Assembly (NCBI GenBank): GCA_008180335.1
Contig: VTEF01000002.1
Coordinates: 697,648-761,647 of the forward strand
DNA: 64,000 nt
Source: Priestia megaterium
Lineage (GTDB): Bacteria; Bacillota; Bacilli; Bacillales; Bacillaceae_H
Reading direction: 5' to 3'
Shown here: positions 7,838 to 17,589 of the stretch, piece by piece
Layout: every line of letters starts with the position of its first letter
How positions within the stretch are numbered: position 1 is the stretch's first letter
Translations under genes and position numbers: made by a program
The notes under the pieces: generated by a model
What the model was told of the DNA's origin: nothing
Seen by the model: only the letters and a program-made list of their open reading frames with translations
The model's database searches: none

Positions 7838-8896
7838 ATGCAACAGTTTATTAAAGAAGTGGCTCGTGGAAAGCGTGGTTCAATCGATTTATCTTATGAA
7901 CAAGCGAAAGAAGCAGCGACCTTAATTACATCAGGGCAGGCATCAGATGTGCAAATTGCTGCCCTTTTTATTGGAGAGCGCATTAAAACAGAGACTGCTG
8001 ATGAATTGTTAGGATTTATCCATGCATTTAGAGAACAAATCGAAACGATTTCTGTGTCAAATGAATTTCAAGATAGAGTGATTGATTTTGCCAGTCCTTA
8101 TGCTGGGAGAAATTCATTCTTCGCAACGATTCCGGTCTCGCTTTTATTAGCTGAAAGAGGAATACCGGCATTTCTGCATTGCAGTGATACGTTGCCACCT
8201 AAATTCGGAACAACAATTGCTGATGTATTAAATGAATTAAGCATTCCAATTGCTAATCAAAGTAAAGAACTAGCAAATACATTAGAGCATGCCCATATTG
8301 CTTTTGCTAAAGCTGAGTACTTTTCAAAGCCTCTTGCTAATATTAAGCAAATTCGTCATGACATTGGTGTGAGAACGATTATGAATACAGTAGAAAAACT
8401 ACTGAATTTCTCAAATGCTTCATCCATTATGATGGGAGCTTTTCACCGCACGGCTATTAATAAAATTGTGCCGATCTTTAAAGACCTTCCATTCAAAAAT
8501 GTATATGTTGTACAGGGAATTGAAGGTTCTGAAGATGTTCCCGTTCATCGCAACAGTTTTGTTTATCGGATTGAACAGGGAGAAATGGAATCATTTATTG
8601 TTAATCCGAAAGAATATGGTTTGTATGTCGAGGAAAAATGGTTCGAAAAGAAAATTAGCATTGCGCAACAAGCGGAATATATCGAGCGCCTATTAAATGG
8701 AGAACATGGTGAAGATTTAACCTATGTTTATAATCAAGTCGTATTTAACGCTGGATTACGTTATTACTTATTCGGCTATGAACCAACAATTGAAGAAGCA
8801 ATTACATATGCAAAAAATCAGCTAAGCAATCAGCGGGGGAAAAACCAATTTGAAAAGTGGAAACAAGCAAGTCAAATGTATGTACAGCAAAAATAA
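7838..8896 (+). CDS. TrpD2/YbiB-like glycosyltransferase family 3 protein
   Basis: A 352-aa protein with the fold of anthranilate phosphoribosyltransferase: an N-terminal helical domain (about 1-70), then the alpha/beta domain. The PRPP-binding GTGGD loop of true TrpD is replaced by ASPYAGRNS, followed by SLLLAERGIPAFLHC. This is the pattern of the TrpD2/YbiB branch, whose studied E. coli member binds nucleic acid rather than making phosphoribosyl-anthranilate. It stands alone, away from other trp genes. I prefer the ATG at 7838 (AAAAGGATG upstream) over in-frame ATGs at 7781 and 7811. Function unknown; a tryptophan role is unlikely. Confidence 0.7.
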   Translation: MQQFIKEVARGKRGSIDLSYEQAKEAATLITSGQASDVQIAALFIGERIKTETADELLGFIHAFREQIETISVSNEFQDRVIDFASPYAGRNSFFATIPVSLLLAERGIPAFLHCSDTLPPKFGTTIADVLNELSIPIANQSKELANTLEHAHIAFAKAEYFSKPLANIKQIRHDIGVRTIMNTVEKLLNFSNASSIMMGAFHRTAINKIVPIFKDLPFKNVYVVQGIEGSEDVPVHRNSFVYRIEQGEMESFIVNPKEYGLYVEEKWFEKKISIAQQAEYIERLLNGEHGEDLTYVYNQVVFNAGLRYYLFGYEPTIEEAITYAKNQLSNQRGKNQFEKWKQASQMYVQQK

Positions 8897-8937
8897 TTAC
8901 GTGTTAATGTTTGTTACAGAATAATGATGATCGAGAG

Positions 8938-8972
8938 AAGGTCATGAGTAGAGATGCTCATGATCTTTTTTT
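8938..8972 (+). terminator. Rho-independent terminator
   Basis: A GGTCATGAG / CTCATGATC stem followed by seven T. Confidence 0.85.
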
Positions 8973-9095
8973 ATGAATTCAAAATCCGAATATTTTTTAG
9001 CGTCATTAAGCAAATGATAGCGCTTTCTAGTGAAAGATCCAAAAAAACATCTTGATTATGTCAGAAAATTCATTATAATTAAAAATATCATCGTA

Positions 9096-9112
9096 TGTTA
9101 GGAAAAATAACA
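9096..9112. promoter_or_regulatory. TnrA-type box upstream of urt-ure operon
   Basis: TGTTAGGAAAAATAACA matches the TnrA consensus TGTNA-N7-TNACA exactly, with an AT-rich centre. TnrA activates nitrogen-scavenging genes in Bacillus when feedback-inhibited glutamine synthetase is absent. It lies 146 bases before the urtA start, leaving room for a promoter and leader about 50 bases downstream of the box centre. Confidence 0.75.
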
Positions 9113-9151
9113 TCTTGTGTAAAGAGGAGAAAGGGGGTTAGTTACATAAAA

Positions 9152-9177
9152 AAGCTTCTCATGGCGGTGAGAAGCTT
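9152..9177. promoter_or_regulatory. Hairpin in urtA leader
   Basis: A perfect 10-bp stem (AAGCTTCTCA / TGAGAAGCTT) with loop TGGCGG, preceded by six A. On the + strand no T run follows, so it is not a plus-strand terminator. On the - strand it is followed by six T and would terminate antisense transcripts. It may also protect the 5' end of the urt mRNA. Confidence 0.55.
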
Positions 9178-9257
9178 AAATCGGGCATAACAAATTGGGG
9201 TATGTATGCCTGATTCTAATTATAGCACAGTCAATTAGAATCTGATAAGGGGTGGCG

Positions 9258-10502
9258 ATGTTGAAATTATTCACATGGAAAAAGGTGCTGTCAGTTGCAG
9301 CTATTTCAACGCTAGTACTTGCTGGTTGTGGAAAAGCATCAAGTACAGAAAGCAGTGAAGGGGCAAAAATTGATACATCGGGAGATACAGTTAAAGTGGG
9401 GGTTTTACATTCATTAAGCGGAACGATGTCCATCAGTGAAGTATCCTTGCGGGATGCTGAATTAATGGCAATTGACGAAATAAATGCAGCAGGTGGCGTA
9501 TTAGGAAAGAAAATTGAACCAGTTGTTGAAGATGGGGCTTCTGATTGGCCAACTTTTGCGGAAAAAGCAAAAAAATTGCTGCAGAAAGATCAAGTAGCAA
9601 CCATTTTTGGAGGATGGACATCTGCTAGTCGAAAAGCGATGCTGCCAGTTGTTGAACAAAACAAAGGGTTATTATGGTATCCCGTTCAATATGAAGGAAT
9701 GGAATCATCGCCAAATATTTTTTATACAGGTGCAACGACCAATCAACAAATCGTTCCCGCTGTGACGTGGCTATTAGAAAACAAAGGGAAAAAAGTATTT
9801 TTAATCGGGTCTGACTATGTGTTTCCGCGCACTGCCAATAAAGTGATTAAAGCGCAATTAAAAGCAGAAGGGGGAACGCTAGCAGGGGAAGAGTATACGC
9901 CTCTTGGCCATACAGATTATAGTACGCTAATTAGCAAAATTAAGGATGCCAAACCGGATGTTGTTTTCAATACGTTAAACGGTGACAGCAACGTGGCATT
10001 TTTTAAACAGTTAAAAGATGCTGGGATTACAGCTGCTGATATCCCTGTACTATCAGTAAGTGTCGCAGAAGAAGAAATTCGGGGAATTGGAGCATCTGTT
10101 TTAGAAGGGCATTATGCATCCTGGAATTACTACCAAACGACAGATACACCTGAAAACAAAAAGTTCGTTGCTAATTACAAAAAAATATACGGTGAAGACC
10201 GCGTAACGGGTGATCCGATTGAAGCTGCGTATACAGCTGTTCATTTGTGGGCAGAAGCTGTTGAAAAAGCAGGGTCATTTGAAGTTGATAAAGTGAAAAA
10301 AGCAGCGGATGGCATTGAGTTTAATGCCCCAAGCGGAAAGGTTAAAATTGAAGGTTCTAATCAGCATATATGGAAAACCGTCCGTATTGGTCAAGTGCAG
10401 GCGGATGGTCAGTTTAAAGAAGTATGGAGCTCAAGTGAAGCAGTAAAGCCAGACCCTTATTTAGAAAGTTATGAATGGGGAGCGTCATTAAGCAAAAAAT
10501 AG
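9258..10502 (+). CDS. urtA: Urea ABC transporter substrate-binding lipoprotein UrtA
   Basis: A 414-aa lipoprotein (lipobox LAGC, about residues 22-25) of the branched-chain amino acid/amide binding family. It carries UrtA-typical stretches: [38 protein letters not shown] and [11 protein letters not shown]. It captures urea outside the membrane for UrtBCDE. The ATG at 9258 follows AAGGGGTGG at proper distance; a GTG two codons earlier lies inside the Shine-Dalgarno and was rejected. First gene of the urt-ure operon, preceded by a TnrA box and followed by a hairpin that may cap transcript for a high UrtA:permease ratio. Confidence 0.95.
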   Translation: MLKLFTWKKVLSVAAISTLVLAGCGKASSTESSEGAKIDTSGDTVKVGVLHSLSGTMSISEVSLRDAELMAIDEINAAGGVLGKKIEPVVEDGASDWPTFAEKAKKLLQKDQVATIFGGWTSASRKAMLPVVEQNKGLLWYPVQYEGMESSPNIFYTGATTNQQIVPAVTWLLENKGKKVFLIGSDYVFPRTANKVIKAQLKAEGGTLAGEEYTPLGHTDYSTLISKIKDAKPDVVFNTLNGDSNVAFFKQLKDAGITAADIPVLSVSVAEEEIRGIGASVLEGHYASWNYYQTTDTPENKKFVANYKKIYGEDRVTGDPIEAAYTAVHLWAEAVEKAGSFEVDKVKKAADGIEFNAPSGKVKIEGSNQHIWKTVRIGQVQADGQFKEVWSSSEAVKPDPYLESYEWGASLSKK

Positions 10503-10521
10503 CATTGCCGGCTTAATAGGG

Positions 10522-10560
10522 GATAAAGCGCTAGAAACGAGTTATAGCGCTTTATCTTTT
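10522..10560 (+). terminator. Intercistronic hairpin urtA-urtB (partial terminator?)
   Basis: A 12-bp perfect stem GATAAAGCGCTA / TAGCGCTTTATC with an 11-nt loop, followed by only TTTTGC. It looks like an inefficient terminator or 3' stabiliser that raises urtA mRNA above the rest of the operon. Confidence 0.7.
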
Positions 10561-10607
10561 GCTATAACGAACGTTAACTATTCAAGTAAGTGAAAGGAGC
10601 TATCTTT

Positions 10608-11510
10608 ATGTCAGTTTTTATTACTCAACTTTTTAATGGCTTGAGTCTGGGATCTGTACTGTTGTTAATTGCATTAGGCCTTGCGATTACTTTCGGCCTT
10701 ATGAACGTAATTAACATGGCGCACGGAGAGTTAATTATGGTCGGAGCGTATACAACATATGTCGTACAGCAAACAGTTGCTGCTTATTTACCTTCGTCCC
10801 TGTTTTCCTATTATTTTTTCATTGCTATACCGCTTGCATTTGTCATCAGTGCATTACTCGGAATGTTGATTGAAAAGACTGTTATTCGATTTTTATATGA
10901 TCGGCCTTTAGATAGTTTACTAGCCACTTGGGGTGTTAGTTTAATCTTACAACAAGCAGCACGTTCCATTTTCGGAGCGCCAAACGTAGCAGTTAAAACA
11001 CCGGAATGGCTCGATGGAGGAGTGATGTTGTTAGGTGCGACTCTTCCTTATAAACGTTTGTTTATTCTATCATTAGTTGTTTTATGTTTAGGAAGTCTTT
11101 CCTATTTCTTATATAAAACAGCAACAGGACGAAAAATGAAAGCTGTCACGCTAAATCGTGAGATGGCATCTTGCCTAGGAATATCGACAAAAAAAATCGA
11201 TGCATATGCATTTGCGCTCGGTTCTGGATTAGCAGGTGTTGCAGGGTGCGCATTAACGGTCATTGGTCCAATTGGTCCATCAATTGGTACAAATTATATT
11301 ATCGATGCATTTATGATTGTTATTTTAGGCGGGATTGGTAAATTAACAGGAACAGTCATCGGAGCATTAGGAATAGGCATACTTAGTACAGTTATTGAAT
11401 ATTCTACAAGTGCTACAATGGCGAAAGTTGTTGTATTTGCCTTAATTATCGCGTTTTTACAGTGGAAGCCATCTGGGCTTGTTAGCATGCGAACGCGTTC
11501 GCTTGATTAA
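10608..11510 (+). CDS. urtB: Urea ABC transporter permease UrtB
   Basis: A 300-aa LivH-type permease with about eight hydrophobic segments. The family motif [21 protein letters not shown] lies near the N-terminus and [18 protein letters not shown] near the end. It pairs with UrtC to form the urea channel. The ATG at 10608 has AAAGGAG 8 nt upstream; an in-frame GTG at 10590 lies before that site and was rejected. The next gene begins 11 bases after the stop. Confidence 0.93.
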   Translation: MSVFITQLFNGLSLGSVLLLIALGLAITFGLMNVINMAHGELIMVGAYTTYVVQQTVAAYLPSSLFSYYFFIAIPLAFVISALLGMLIEKTVIRFLYDRPLDSLLATWGVSLILQQAARSIFGAPNVAVKTPEWLDGGVMLLGATLPYKRLFILSLVVLCLGSLSYFLYKTATGRKMKAVTLNREMASCLGISTKKIDAYAFALGSGLAGVAGCALTVIGPIGPSIGTNYIIDAFMIVILGGIGKLTGTVIGALGIGILSTVIEYSTSATMAKVVVFALIIAFLQWKPSGLVSMRTRSLD

Positions 11511-11521
11511 AGGAGGAAATC

Positions 11522-12592
11522 ATGAAAATAAACCGCGCTTATTTACTGTATGTAATCATCTTTGCTGGATTTATGATCGCTCCTTTATTTTTACAAGAGT
11601 TTCGACTAGGCTTACTGGCGAAATTTCTGTGTTACGCGATCGTTGCAATTGGGATTAGTTTAATTTGGGGGTATACAGGAATTTTAAGTTTAGGCCACGG
11701 AGTTTTTTTCGGTCTCGGAGCTTACTGCATGGGAATGTACTTAAAGCTTGAAGGGTCGGTGAGCGGGGTTCCTGATTTTATGGAATGGAGCGGAGTGACT
11801 GAGCTTCCTGGATTTTGGAAGCCGTTTGCAAATCCGGTCTTCGCAATTGCAGCAGGGATATTGATTCCTATGCTATTAGCTGCTTTTTTAGGTTATTTTA
11901 CATTTAAGAATCGAATTCGAGGTGTTTATTTTTCGCTTATTTCACAAGCGGTTGTTGTTGTTATCGTCACTTTATTTATTGGCAAGCAAGAGCTAACAGG
12001 CGGTACGAATGGCCTAACGAGTTTTTATACATTTTTAGGCATGTCTTTATCCGATCCCGCAGTTCAGCAAATGTTTTATTTTATAACAGTGGGTGCGCTT
12101 GCTCTTGTATTTGGACTCTCTATTTTACTAACAAAAAGCCGTGCTGGAAAAGTGCTGGTGGCGATTCGCGACGGGGAAAACCGCGTTCGGTTTTTAGGAT
12201 TTAATCCAACATCCTATAAAGTTTTTGTTTATGCGCTTTCCGCTGCATTTGCAGGTATTGCTGGCATGCTTTTTGTCTTGCAAGTTGGCATTATTTCACC
12301 AGCAATGATGGGCATTACACCGTCTATTGAAATGGTGCTATGGGTGGCGATTGGCGGGCGCCATTCATTGATTGGAGCCATTTTTGGAGCTGTTTTTACG
12401 AATGGAGCAAAAAGCTTATTTAGTGAAACATATCCTGACATTTGGTTACTATTTTTAGGGCTTTTATTTATTATTGTTGTGTTATTCTTGCCAAATGGAA
12501 TGGCAGGGCTAGCGGAGTCTGTGAGAAATAAATTCAAGAAAGTGAAACAAAGAGAGGAGCAGCCGCATGAAGCAAATTCTATGTTGCCATAA
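11522..12592 (+). CDS. urtC: Urea ABC transporter permease UrtC
   Basis: A 356-aa LivM-type permease with about ten hydrophobic segments. UrtC hallmarks are GISLIWGYTGILSLGHGVFFGLGAY, the TGGTNGLTSF motif, and AIRDGENRVRFLGFNPTSYK, the coupling loop that contacts the ATPases. Shine-Dalgarno AAAGGAGG precedes the ATG. The last 26 bases overlap the start of urtD, so the two are translationally coupled. Confidence 0.93.
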   Translation: MKINRAYLLYVIIFAGFMIAPLFLQEFRLGLLAKFLCYAIVAIGISLIWGYTGILSLGHGVFFGLGAYCMGMYLKLEGSVSGVPDFMEWSGVTELPGFWKPFANPVFAIAAGILIPMLLAAFLGYFTFKNRIRGVYFSLISQAVVVVIVTLFIGKQELTGGTNGLTSFYTFLGMSLSDPAVQQMFYFITVGALALVFGLSILLTKSRAGKVLVAIRDGENRVRFLGFNPTSYKVFVYALSAAFAGIAGMLFVLQVGIISPAMMGITPSIEMVLWVAIGGRHSLIGAIFGAVFTNGAKSLFSETYPDIWLLFLGLLFIIVVLFLPNGMAGLAESVRNKFKKVKQREEQPHEANSMLP

Positions 12593-13319
12593 CGTAATGG
12601 TTGATTTTGCAGGATTTAAGGCTTTGCAGGGAGTAGATTTAGCCATTGAATCGAATGAAGTTCGATTTTTAATAGGCCCTAACGGTGCGGGTAAAACAAC
12701 GATTTTAGATGTGATTTGCGGAAAGACCAAAGCGACAGAAGGAAAAGTGCTTTTTCACGACGAAGTAAATTTATGTAAAATGCCTGAACATAAGATTGTT
12801 GAACAAGGGATTGCACGGAAATTTCAAAATCCGTCTATTTTTTCACAGTTATCAGTGTTTGAAAATTTAGAACTATCAATTAAACAAAAACGAAATCTCT
12901 CATCTGTTTTATTTGCAAGGATGACAGCTGAAACAAACGATGAGATTAATAGAGTTCTTGAACAGATTGGCTTACTTCAATGCCGAGAGCAGCAAGCGGG
13001 TTCTTTATCTCACGGACAAAAACAATGGTTAGAAATAGGGATGCAGCTAATGCAAAAGCCAAGCTTGTTGCTTCTAGATGAACCAATTGCAGGCATGACA
13101 GGGAGCGAGCGTGAGAAAACAGGTGAATTAATGCATGAAATTTCAGCGACGTGTTCCGTGCTCGTCGTTGAACACGATATGGATTTTGTGCGCCGTTTTT
13201 CAAAAAGGGTGACGGTTATGCATGAAGGGCGTGTGCTTTGTGAAGGAACCATGGCTGATGTGCAAGAAAATGAAAAAGTGCAGCAAGTATACTTAGGAAG
13301 GAGGGAGAAAGCATGCTAA
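12567..13319 (+). CDS. urtD: Urea ABC transporter ATPase UrtD
   Basis: A 250-aa LivG-type ATPase. Walker A is GPNGAGKTT, the signature is LSHGQKQWLEIG (a UrtD-type form rather than LSGGQ), Walker B is LLLLDEP and the H-loop is VVEHDMDF. It powers urea import with UrtE. ATG 12567 has GAGAGGAGC upstream, inside the end of urtC. The end overlaps urtE by 7 bases. Confidence 0.93.
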   Translation: MKQILCCHNVMVDFAGFKALQGVDLAIESNEVRFLIGPNGAGKTTILDVICGKTKATEGKVLFHDEVNLCKMPEHKIVEQGIARKFQNPSIFSQLSVFENLELSIKQKRNLSSVLFARMTAETNDEINRVLEQIGLLQCREQQAGSLSHGQKQWLEIGMQLMQKPSLLLLDEPIAGMTGSEREKTGELMHEISATCSVLVVEHDMDFVRRFSKRVTVMHEGRVLCEGTMADVQENEKVQQVYLGRREKAC

Positions 13320-14014
13320 CGGTTTCGAACTTAAATGTAGGGTATGACCAAAGTATTGTTCTTCATGATATTTCAATTGAAGTAGCTAAAGGAAAGGTTG
13401 TTGCTATCCTTGGGCGAAATGGGGTTGGCAAAACAACGCTTGTTAAAACACTAATCGGATTGCTCAAACCTTCTGATGGTCAAATTAAATGGAACGGAGA
13501 AGACTTGCAGGAATTGCGTCCAGAACAGCGCGTCAAACGAGGAATCGGTTATGTTCCTCAAGGAAGGGATATTTTTTCAACACTGACAATTGAAGAAAAT
13601 TTACTTCTCGGTCTTGAGGCACTCCCTCAAAAGCCGAAGAAAGAGGCCATTCCTGAACATATATTTGAATTATTTCCAGTGTTAAAAGAGATGCTTCATC
13701 GTAAAGGAGGTGATTTAAGTGGCGGGCAGCAGCAGCAGTTAGCGATTGCGCGTGCTCTTGTTGGAAATCCTCAATTGTTAGTGCTTGATGAGCCGATGGA
13801 AGGGATTCAGCCATCGATTGTCCAATTAATTGAAGACGTAATTGAACAAATTGCAAAAGAGCATAACGTAGGTGTGATTTTAGTAGAACATAATGTTGAT
13901 TTAGCGTTAGCATCTTCTGACACATTTTATATTTTAGACCATGGAGAAATAGTAGCTGAAGGTGATTCAGCATCTGTTGATCTAGAAGAGATTCAGCAGC
14001 ATTTAGTTGTTTAA
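13313..14014 (+). CDS. urtE: Urea ABC transporter ATPase UrtE
   Basis: A 233-aa LivF-type ATPase. Walker A is GRNGVGKTT, the signature [15 protein letters not shown], Walker B LLVLDEP, followed by EGIQPSIVQ as expected for UrtE, and the H-loop is LVEHNVD. The ATG lies in the end of urtD, behind AAGGAGGGAG. Urease structural genes begin 17 bases downstream with no promoter or terminator between, so uptake and hydrolysis are co-transcribed. Confidence 0.93.
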   Translation: MLTVSNLNVGYDQSIVLHDISIEVAKGKVVAILGRNGVGKTTLVKTLIGLLKPSDGQIKWNGEDLQELRPEQRVKRGIGYVPQGRDIFSTLTIEENLLLGLEALPQKPKKEAIPEHIFELFPVLKEMLHRKGGDLSGGQQQQLAIARALVGNPQLLVLDEPMEGIQPSIVQLIEDVIEQIAKEHNVGVILVEHNVDLALASSDTFYILDHGEIVAEGDSASVDLEEIQQHLVV

Positions 14015-14031
14015 TAGAAAGGACGATTTCA

Positions 14032-14334
14032 TTGAAACTTACGCAAAGAGAACAAGAAAAGTTGTTAATTGTTGTAGCGGCTGATCTCGCTCGCCGTAGA
14101 AAAGAGCGAGGAGTTAAGCTGAATTACCCAGAAGCAATTGCGATTATTACATATGAAATTATGGAAGGAGCTAGAGATGGCCGTACAGTTGCTGAACTGA
14201 TGCAATTTGGAACGACAATCTTATCACGTGAAGATGTCATGGAAGGTATTCCAGAAATGATTCACGATATCCAAGTAGAAGCCACATTTCCAGATGGAAC
14301 AAAGCTAGTAACTGTTCATAACCCAATTCGATAA
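14032..14334 (+). CDS. ureA: Urease gamma subunit UreA
   Basis: A 100-aa protein, the usual length. It starts [22 protein letters not shown], contains [11 protein letters not shown] and [14 protein letters not shown], and ends in VTVHNPI. The start is TTG with GAAAGGA 8 nt upstream; no ATG fits the conserved N-terminus. UreA is the small structural subunit of the cytosolic nickel urease (urea + water to ammonia + carbamate). It lies between urtE and ureB with tight spacing. Confidence 0.96.
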   Translation: MKLTQREQEKLLIVVAADLARRRKERGVKLNYPEAIAIITYEIMEGARDGRTVAELMQFGTTILSREDVMEGIPEMIHDIQVEATFPDGTKLVTVHNPIR

Positions 14335-14352
14335 GAAAAAGGAGAATATGGA

Positions 14353-14679
14353 ATGATTCCAGGAGAGTATATTTTACATAAAGATCCGCTTATATGTAAT
14401 GAAAACAAGCAGTCTATTAAGATTAATGTCACAAATCGAGGGGATCGCCCTGTTCAAATAGGTTCTCATTTTCACTTTTTTGAAGTAAATGCTGCATTAG
14501 AATTCAATCGAGATTCAGCATTCGGTCTGCACTTAAACATCCCGGCAGGCACAGCTGTTCGGTTTGAACCTGGAGATCCAAAAGAAGTAGAGCTTGTTCC
14601 GTTTTCGGGAGAACGCCGCGTTTATGGATTAAATAATAAAACAAACGGAGCGGTGAAAAGAGAAGAAGGGGAGGGTTGA
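14353..14679 (+). CDS. ureB: Urease beta subunit UreB
   Basis: A 108-aa protein with the UreB core [43 protein letters not shown]-like sequence (here [18 protein letters not shown]) and a basic C-terminus. The Shine-Dalgarno AAAAGGAG precedes the ATG. Its TGA is followed after one base by the ureC ATG. Structural partner of UreA and UreC. Confidence 0.95.
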   Translation: MIPGEYILHKDPLICNENKQSIKINVTNRGDRPVQIGSHFHFFEVNAALEFNRDSAFGLHLNIPAGTAVRFEPGDPKEVELVPFSGERRVYGLNNKTNGAVKREEGEG

Positions 14680-14680
14680 G

Positions 14681-16390
14681 ATGAGTTTTAAAATGTCTCG
14701 TAAGCAATATGCAGATATGTTCGGTCCTACAGTTGGGGACGCTGTCCGCTTAGCTGACACAGAACTGTTCATTGAAATTGAGAAAGATTTCACCTCATAT
14801 GGCGATGAAGTGAAGTTTGGCGGCGGCAAAGTTATTCGCGATGGAATGGGACAACATCCTCTGGCGATACGAAAAGAAGCTGCAGATCTTGTGTTTACAA
14901 ATGCGATTGTTCTTGATTATACCGGAATATACAAAGCGGATATTGCAGTAAAAGACGGAATAATCGAAGCGATTGGAAAAGCTGGAAACCCGTTGTTGAT
15001 GGCTGGTGTCGATATCATAATTGGTGCAAGCACAGAAGTTATTGCCGCAGAAGGCAAGATTGTTACAGCTGGCGGAATCGATGCTCATATTCATTTTATT
15101 TGTCCTCAGCAAATTGAAACAGCACTTTCATCAGGAGTAACTACGATGATTGGCGGAGGGACAGGGCCTGCTACCGGAACAAATGCGACAACTTGCACCC
15201 CAGGATCGTGGCATATTGAACGCATGTTAGAAGCAGCAGAAGCATTTCCGATGAATATCGGTTTTTTAGGAAAAGGAAATGCTTCTGCAAAAGAACCGCT
15301 AATTGAACAAGTTGAGGCCGGAGCGATTGGTTTAAAACTGCATGAAGACTGGGGGACAACAGCGTCTGCAATCAATACAAGCCTGCAAGTGGCAGACGAA
15401 TACGATGTACAAATTGCTATTCATACAGATACGTTAAATGAAGGAGGATTCGTTGAAGATACAATGGCCGCAATCGGTGAGCGGGTCATTCATACGTATC
15501 ACACTGAAGGAGCAGGCGGAGGGCATGCACCGGATATCATGAAAATGGCCAGTTTTCCTAATGTGTTACCATCATCAACAAATCCGACAAGACCCTATAC
15601 GATTAATACATTAGAAGAGCATTTAGATATGTTAATGGTTTGTCATCATTTAGATCCATCGGTACCAGAAGATATTGCATTTGCTGATTCGCGTATAAGA
15701 AAAGAAACGATTGCGGCAGAAGATATTTTACATGACATGGGCGTGTTCAGCATGATTTCTTCGGACTCACAAGCAATGGGACGAGTTGGTGAAGTCATTG
15801 CAAGAACGTGGCAAACAGCAGATAAAATGAAAAAGCAGCGCGGGAAATTAGAAGGTGATACAGGAATTGGTGACAATACCCGTGTAAAAAGATATATTGC
15901 CAAATATACCATTAATCCGGCAATCACGCATGGGATTTCTGACTATGTTGGATCAGTAGAATGTGGAAAGATGGCTGATTTAGTGTTATGGGATCCAGCA
16001 TTTTTTGGTGTAAAACCGGATTTGATTGTAAAAGGAGGATTGATCGCTCACAGTCTTATGGGAGATCCTAATGCATCCATCCCAACTCCGCAGCCGGTTT
16101 TATACCGCCCAATGTTTGCGTCATATGCAAAAGCGCGAACAAATACTTCTATAACGTTTGTTTCAAAAGCTGCATATGAAAAGGGCGTTCATAAAAAGTT
16201 AGGGCTGCACAAGCAAGTAAAGCCAGTGAGGAATATTCGAGCATTAAAAAAATCAGATATGAAATTAAACGGAGAAATGCCATTGATTGATGTAGATCCA
16301 CAAACATATGAAGTAAAAGTAGATGGGAAATTAATTACGTGTGAGCCAGCGGAAGTTGTGCCGATGGCGCAGCGATATTTTTTATTTTGA
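14681..16390 (+). CDS. ureC: Urease catalytic alpha subunit UreC
   Basis: A 569-aa catalytic subunit. Nickel ligands and catalytic residues are intact: HIH in [14 protein letters not shown], the carbamylated lysine K219 in GLKLHEDWG, histidines in AIHTDTLNE and [13 protein letters not shown], the flap CHH (C321, H322) in [11 protein letters not shown], and the Asp in SSDSQAMGR. It hydrolyses urea in the cytosol after UreEFGD insert nickel. Full length with no sign of decay, so the enzyme should be active. The stop is 11 bases before the ureE start. Confidence 0.97.
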   Translation: MSFKMSRKQYADMFGPTVGDAVRLADTELFIEIEKDFTSYGDEVKFGGGKVIRDGMGQHPLAIRKEAADLVFTNAIVLDYTGIYKADIAVKDGIIEAIGKAGNPLLMAGVDIIIGASTEVIAAEGKIVTAGGIDAHIHFICPQQIETALSSGVTTMIGGGTGPATGTNATTCTPGSWHIERMLEAAEAFPMNIGFLGKGNASAKEPLIEQVEAGAIGLKLHEDWGTTASAINTSLQVADEYDVQIAIHTDTLNEGGFVEDTMAAIGERVIHTYHTEGAGGGHAPDIMKMASFPNVLPSSTNPTRPYTINTLEEHLDMLMVCHHLDPSVPEDIAFADSRIRKETIAAEDILHDMGVFSMISSDSQAMGRVGEVIARTWQTADKMKKQRGKLEGDTGIGDNTRVKRYIAKYTINPAITHGISDYVGSVECGKMADLVLWDPAFFGVKPDLIVKGGLIAHSLMGDPNASIPTPQPVLYRPMFASYAKARTNTSITFVSKAAYEKGVHKKLGLHKQVKPVRNIRALKKSDMKLNGEMPLIDVDPQTYEVKVDGKLITCEPAEVVPMAQRYFLF

Positions 16391-16401
16391 GGTGAATGAA
16401 T

Positions 16402-16848
16402 ATGTTAATTGAGACAATTGTAGGAAACGTAGCAACTCTTGAAAAACGCGCGCCGCATGTTGAACGTGTTTATTTAGAAAGTGATCATTTATTAAAGCGA
16501 GTTCAGCGTGTTGTGACTGATCACGGCAATGAGCTTGGAATTCGTTTAAAAGATAATCGTGAGCTTGTTGATGGAGATATTCTTTATATGGATGACAAAA
16601 ACATGATTGTCATTAACGTATTAGAAGACGATCTAATTACGATTCAGCCAGTTAGTATACAGCAAATGGGTGACATTGCACATCAGCTTGGCAACCGTCA
16701 CTTGCCTGCTCAATTCGAGGGAGATGAAATGCTCGTTCAATACGATTATTTAGTTGAAGAGCTGCTTCAGCAATTAAATATTCCTTATAAACGCGAAAAG
16801 CGTAAAGTACAAAAAGCATTCCGGCATATTGGTCATAGTCATGACTAA
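16402..16848 (+). CDS. ureE: Urease accessory nickel chaperone UreE
   Basis: A 148-aa metallochaperone delivering nickel to UreG. Family features: an N-terminal beta domain with [16 protein letters not shown], then [15 protein letters not shown], and the C-terminal [16 protein letters not shown] containing the conserved nickel-binding His. The tail is only HIGHSHD, not the His-rich tail of Klebsiella UreE. The ATG at 16402 lies 7 nt after GAGGTG; the ATG at 16396 is too close. The end overlaps ureF by 8 bases. Confidence 0.92.
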   Translation: MLIETIVGNVATLEKRAPHVERVYLESDHLLKRVQRVVTDHGNELGIRLKDNRELVDGDILYMDDKNMIVINVLEDDLITIQPVSIQQMGDIAHQLGNRHLPAQFEGDEMLVQYDYLVEELLQQLNIPYKREKRKVQKAFRHIGHSHD

Positions 16849-17527
16849 CCATTTCTTATCACTTATTCAGCTATGTGATTCAAATTTTCCGTCGGGGGCA
16901 TTTTCTCATTCGTTCGGAATGGAGACTTATATTCAGAATGAAAAGATTACAAATGCAAAAACGTTTGCAGATGCCTTATATACGTATTTAACGACACAAC
17001 TAACGTATACAGACGGGCTAGCTTGCAAGTTGGCATATGAGTTTATTGCACAAAACGATGTCCATCAATTAATGAATTTAGACCATGAGTTGTATGCATT
17101 AGCTTTGGCAAAAGAAACAAGAGAAGGAACGAGAAGAATTGGGCAACGAATGGCGAAGCTTTGTTTGCAGTTGTTTCCGGTATCTTCACTTATTCAATAC
17201 GAACAGCTGATTAAGCATAAAGAGTGTTTTGGACATCCATCCATTGTATTTGCACTTGTCGGTTATCATTTAAAGGTACCGAAAAAAACGGTTATTTCAA
17301 CACATTTGTATGCAGCTGTTTCATCACTTGTACAAAATGCTGTGCGTGGCATTCCGATTGGTCAAACAGATGGACAGAAAACGTTACTGATGTTTCAGCC
17401 ATATCTTGAAGAAGCAACTGAAAAAATCATAAAGGCAAGCGCTGATGAACTTGGTGCGATGACACCAGGATTAGAAATTGCCCAAATGCAGCATGAACGG
17501 TTGCATGTTCGATTATTTATGTCGTAG
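16841..17527 (+). CDS. ureF: Urease accessory protein UreF
   Basis: A 228-aa helical protein with the UreF signature [22 protein letters not shown] near the start, then [27 protein letters not shown] and [13 protein letters not shown]. UreF bridges UreD and UreG in the nickel-insertion complex. The ATG at 16841 lies in the last codons of ureE, so translation is probably coupled; no strong separate Shine-Dalgarno is visible. Followed by an unusual 59-base gap with a hairpin before ureG. Confidence 0.92.
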   Translation: MTNHFLSLIQLCDSNFPSGAFSHSFGMETYIQNEKITNAKTFADALYTYLTTQLTYTDGLACKLAYEFIAQNDVHQLMNLDHELYALALAKETREGTRRIGQRMAKLCLQLFPVSSLIQYEQLIKHKECFGHPSIVFALVGYHLKVPKKTVISTHLYAAVSSLVQNAVRGIPIGQTDGQKTLLMFQPYLEEATEKIIKASADELGAMTPGLEIAQMQHERLHVRLFMS

Positions 17528-17542
17528 TCTTAAATCTAATAT

Positions 17543-17589
17543 AAGGGAGGGAAGCCTTCATTATAAATATAAATGAAGGCGCATAAATG
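17543..17589 (+). promoter_or_regulatory. Split ribosome binding site of ureG with a hairpin spacer
   Basis: A strong AAGGGAGG (17543-17550) lies 36 nt before the ureG ATG, far too distant. A 9-bp perfect stem GCCTTCATT / AATGAAGGC (17554-17562 with 17572-17580) fills the gap. If the 27-nt hairpin folds, the effective spacing becomes 9 nt, which is optimal. The hairpin has no T tail, so it is not a terminator. Confidence 0.65.
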
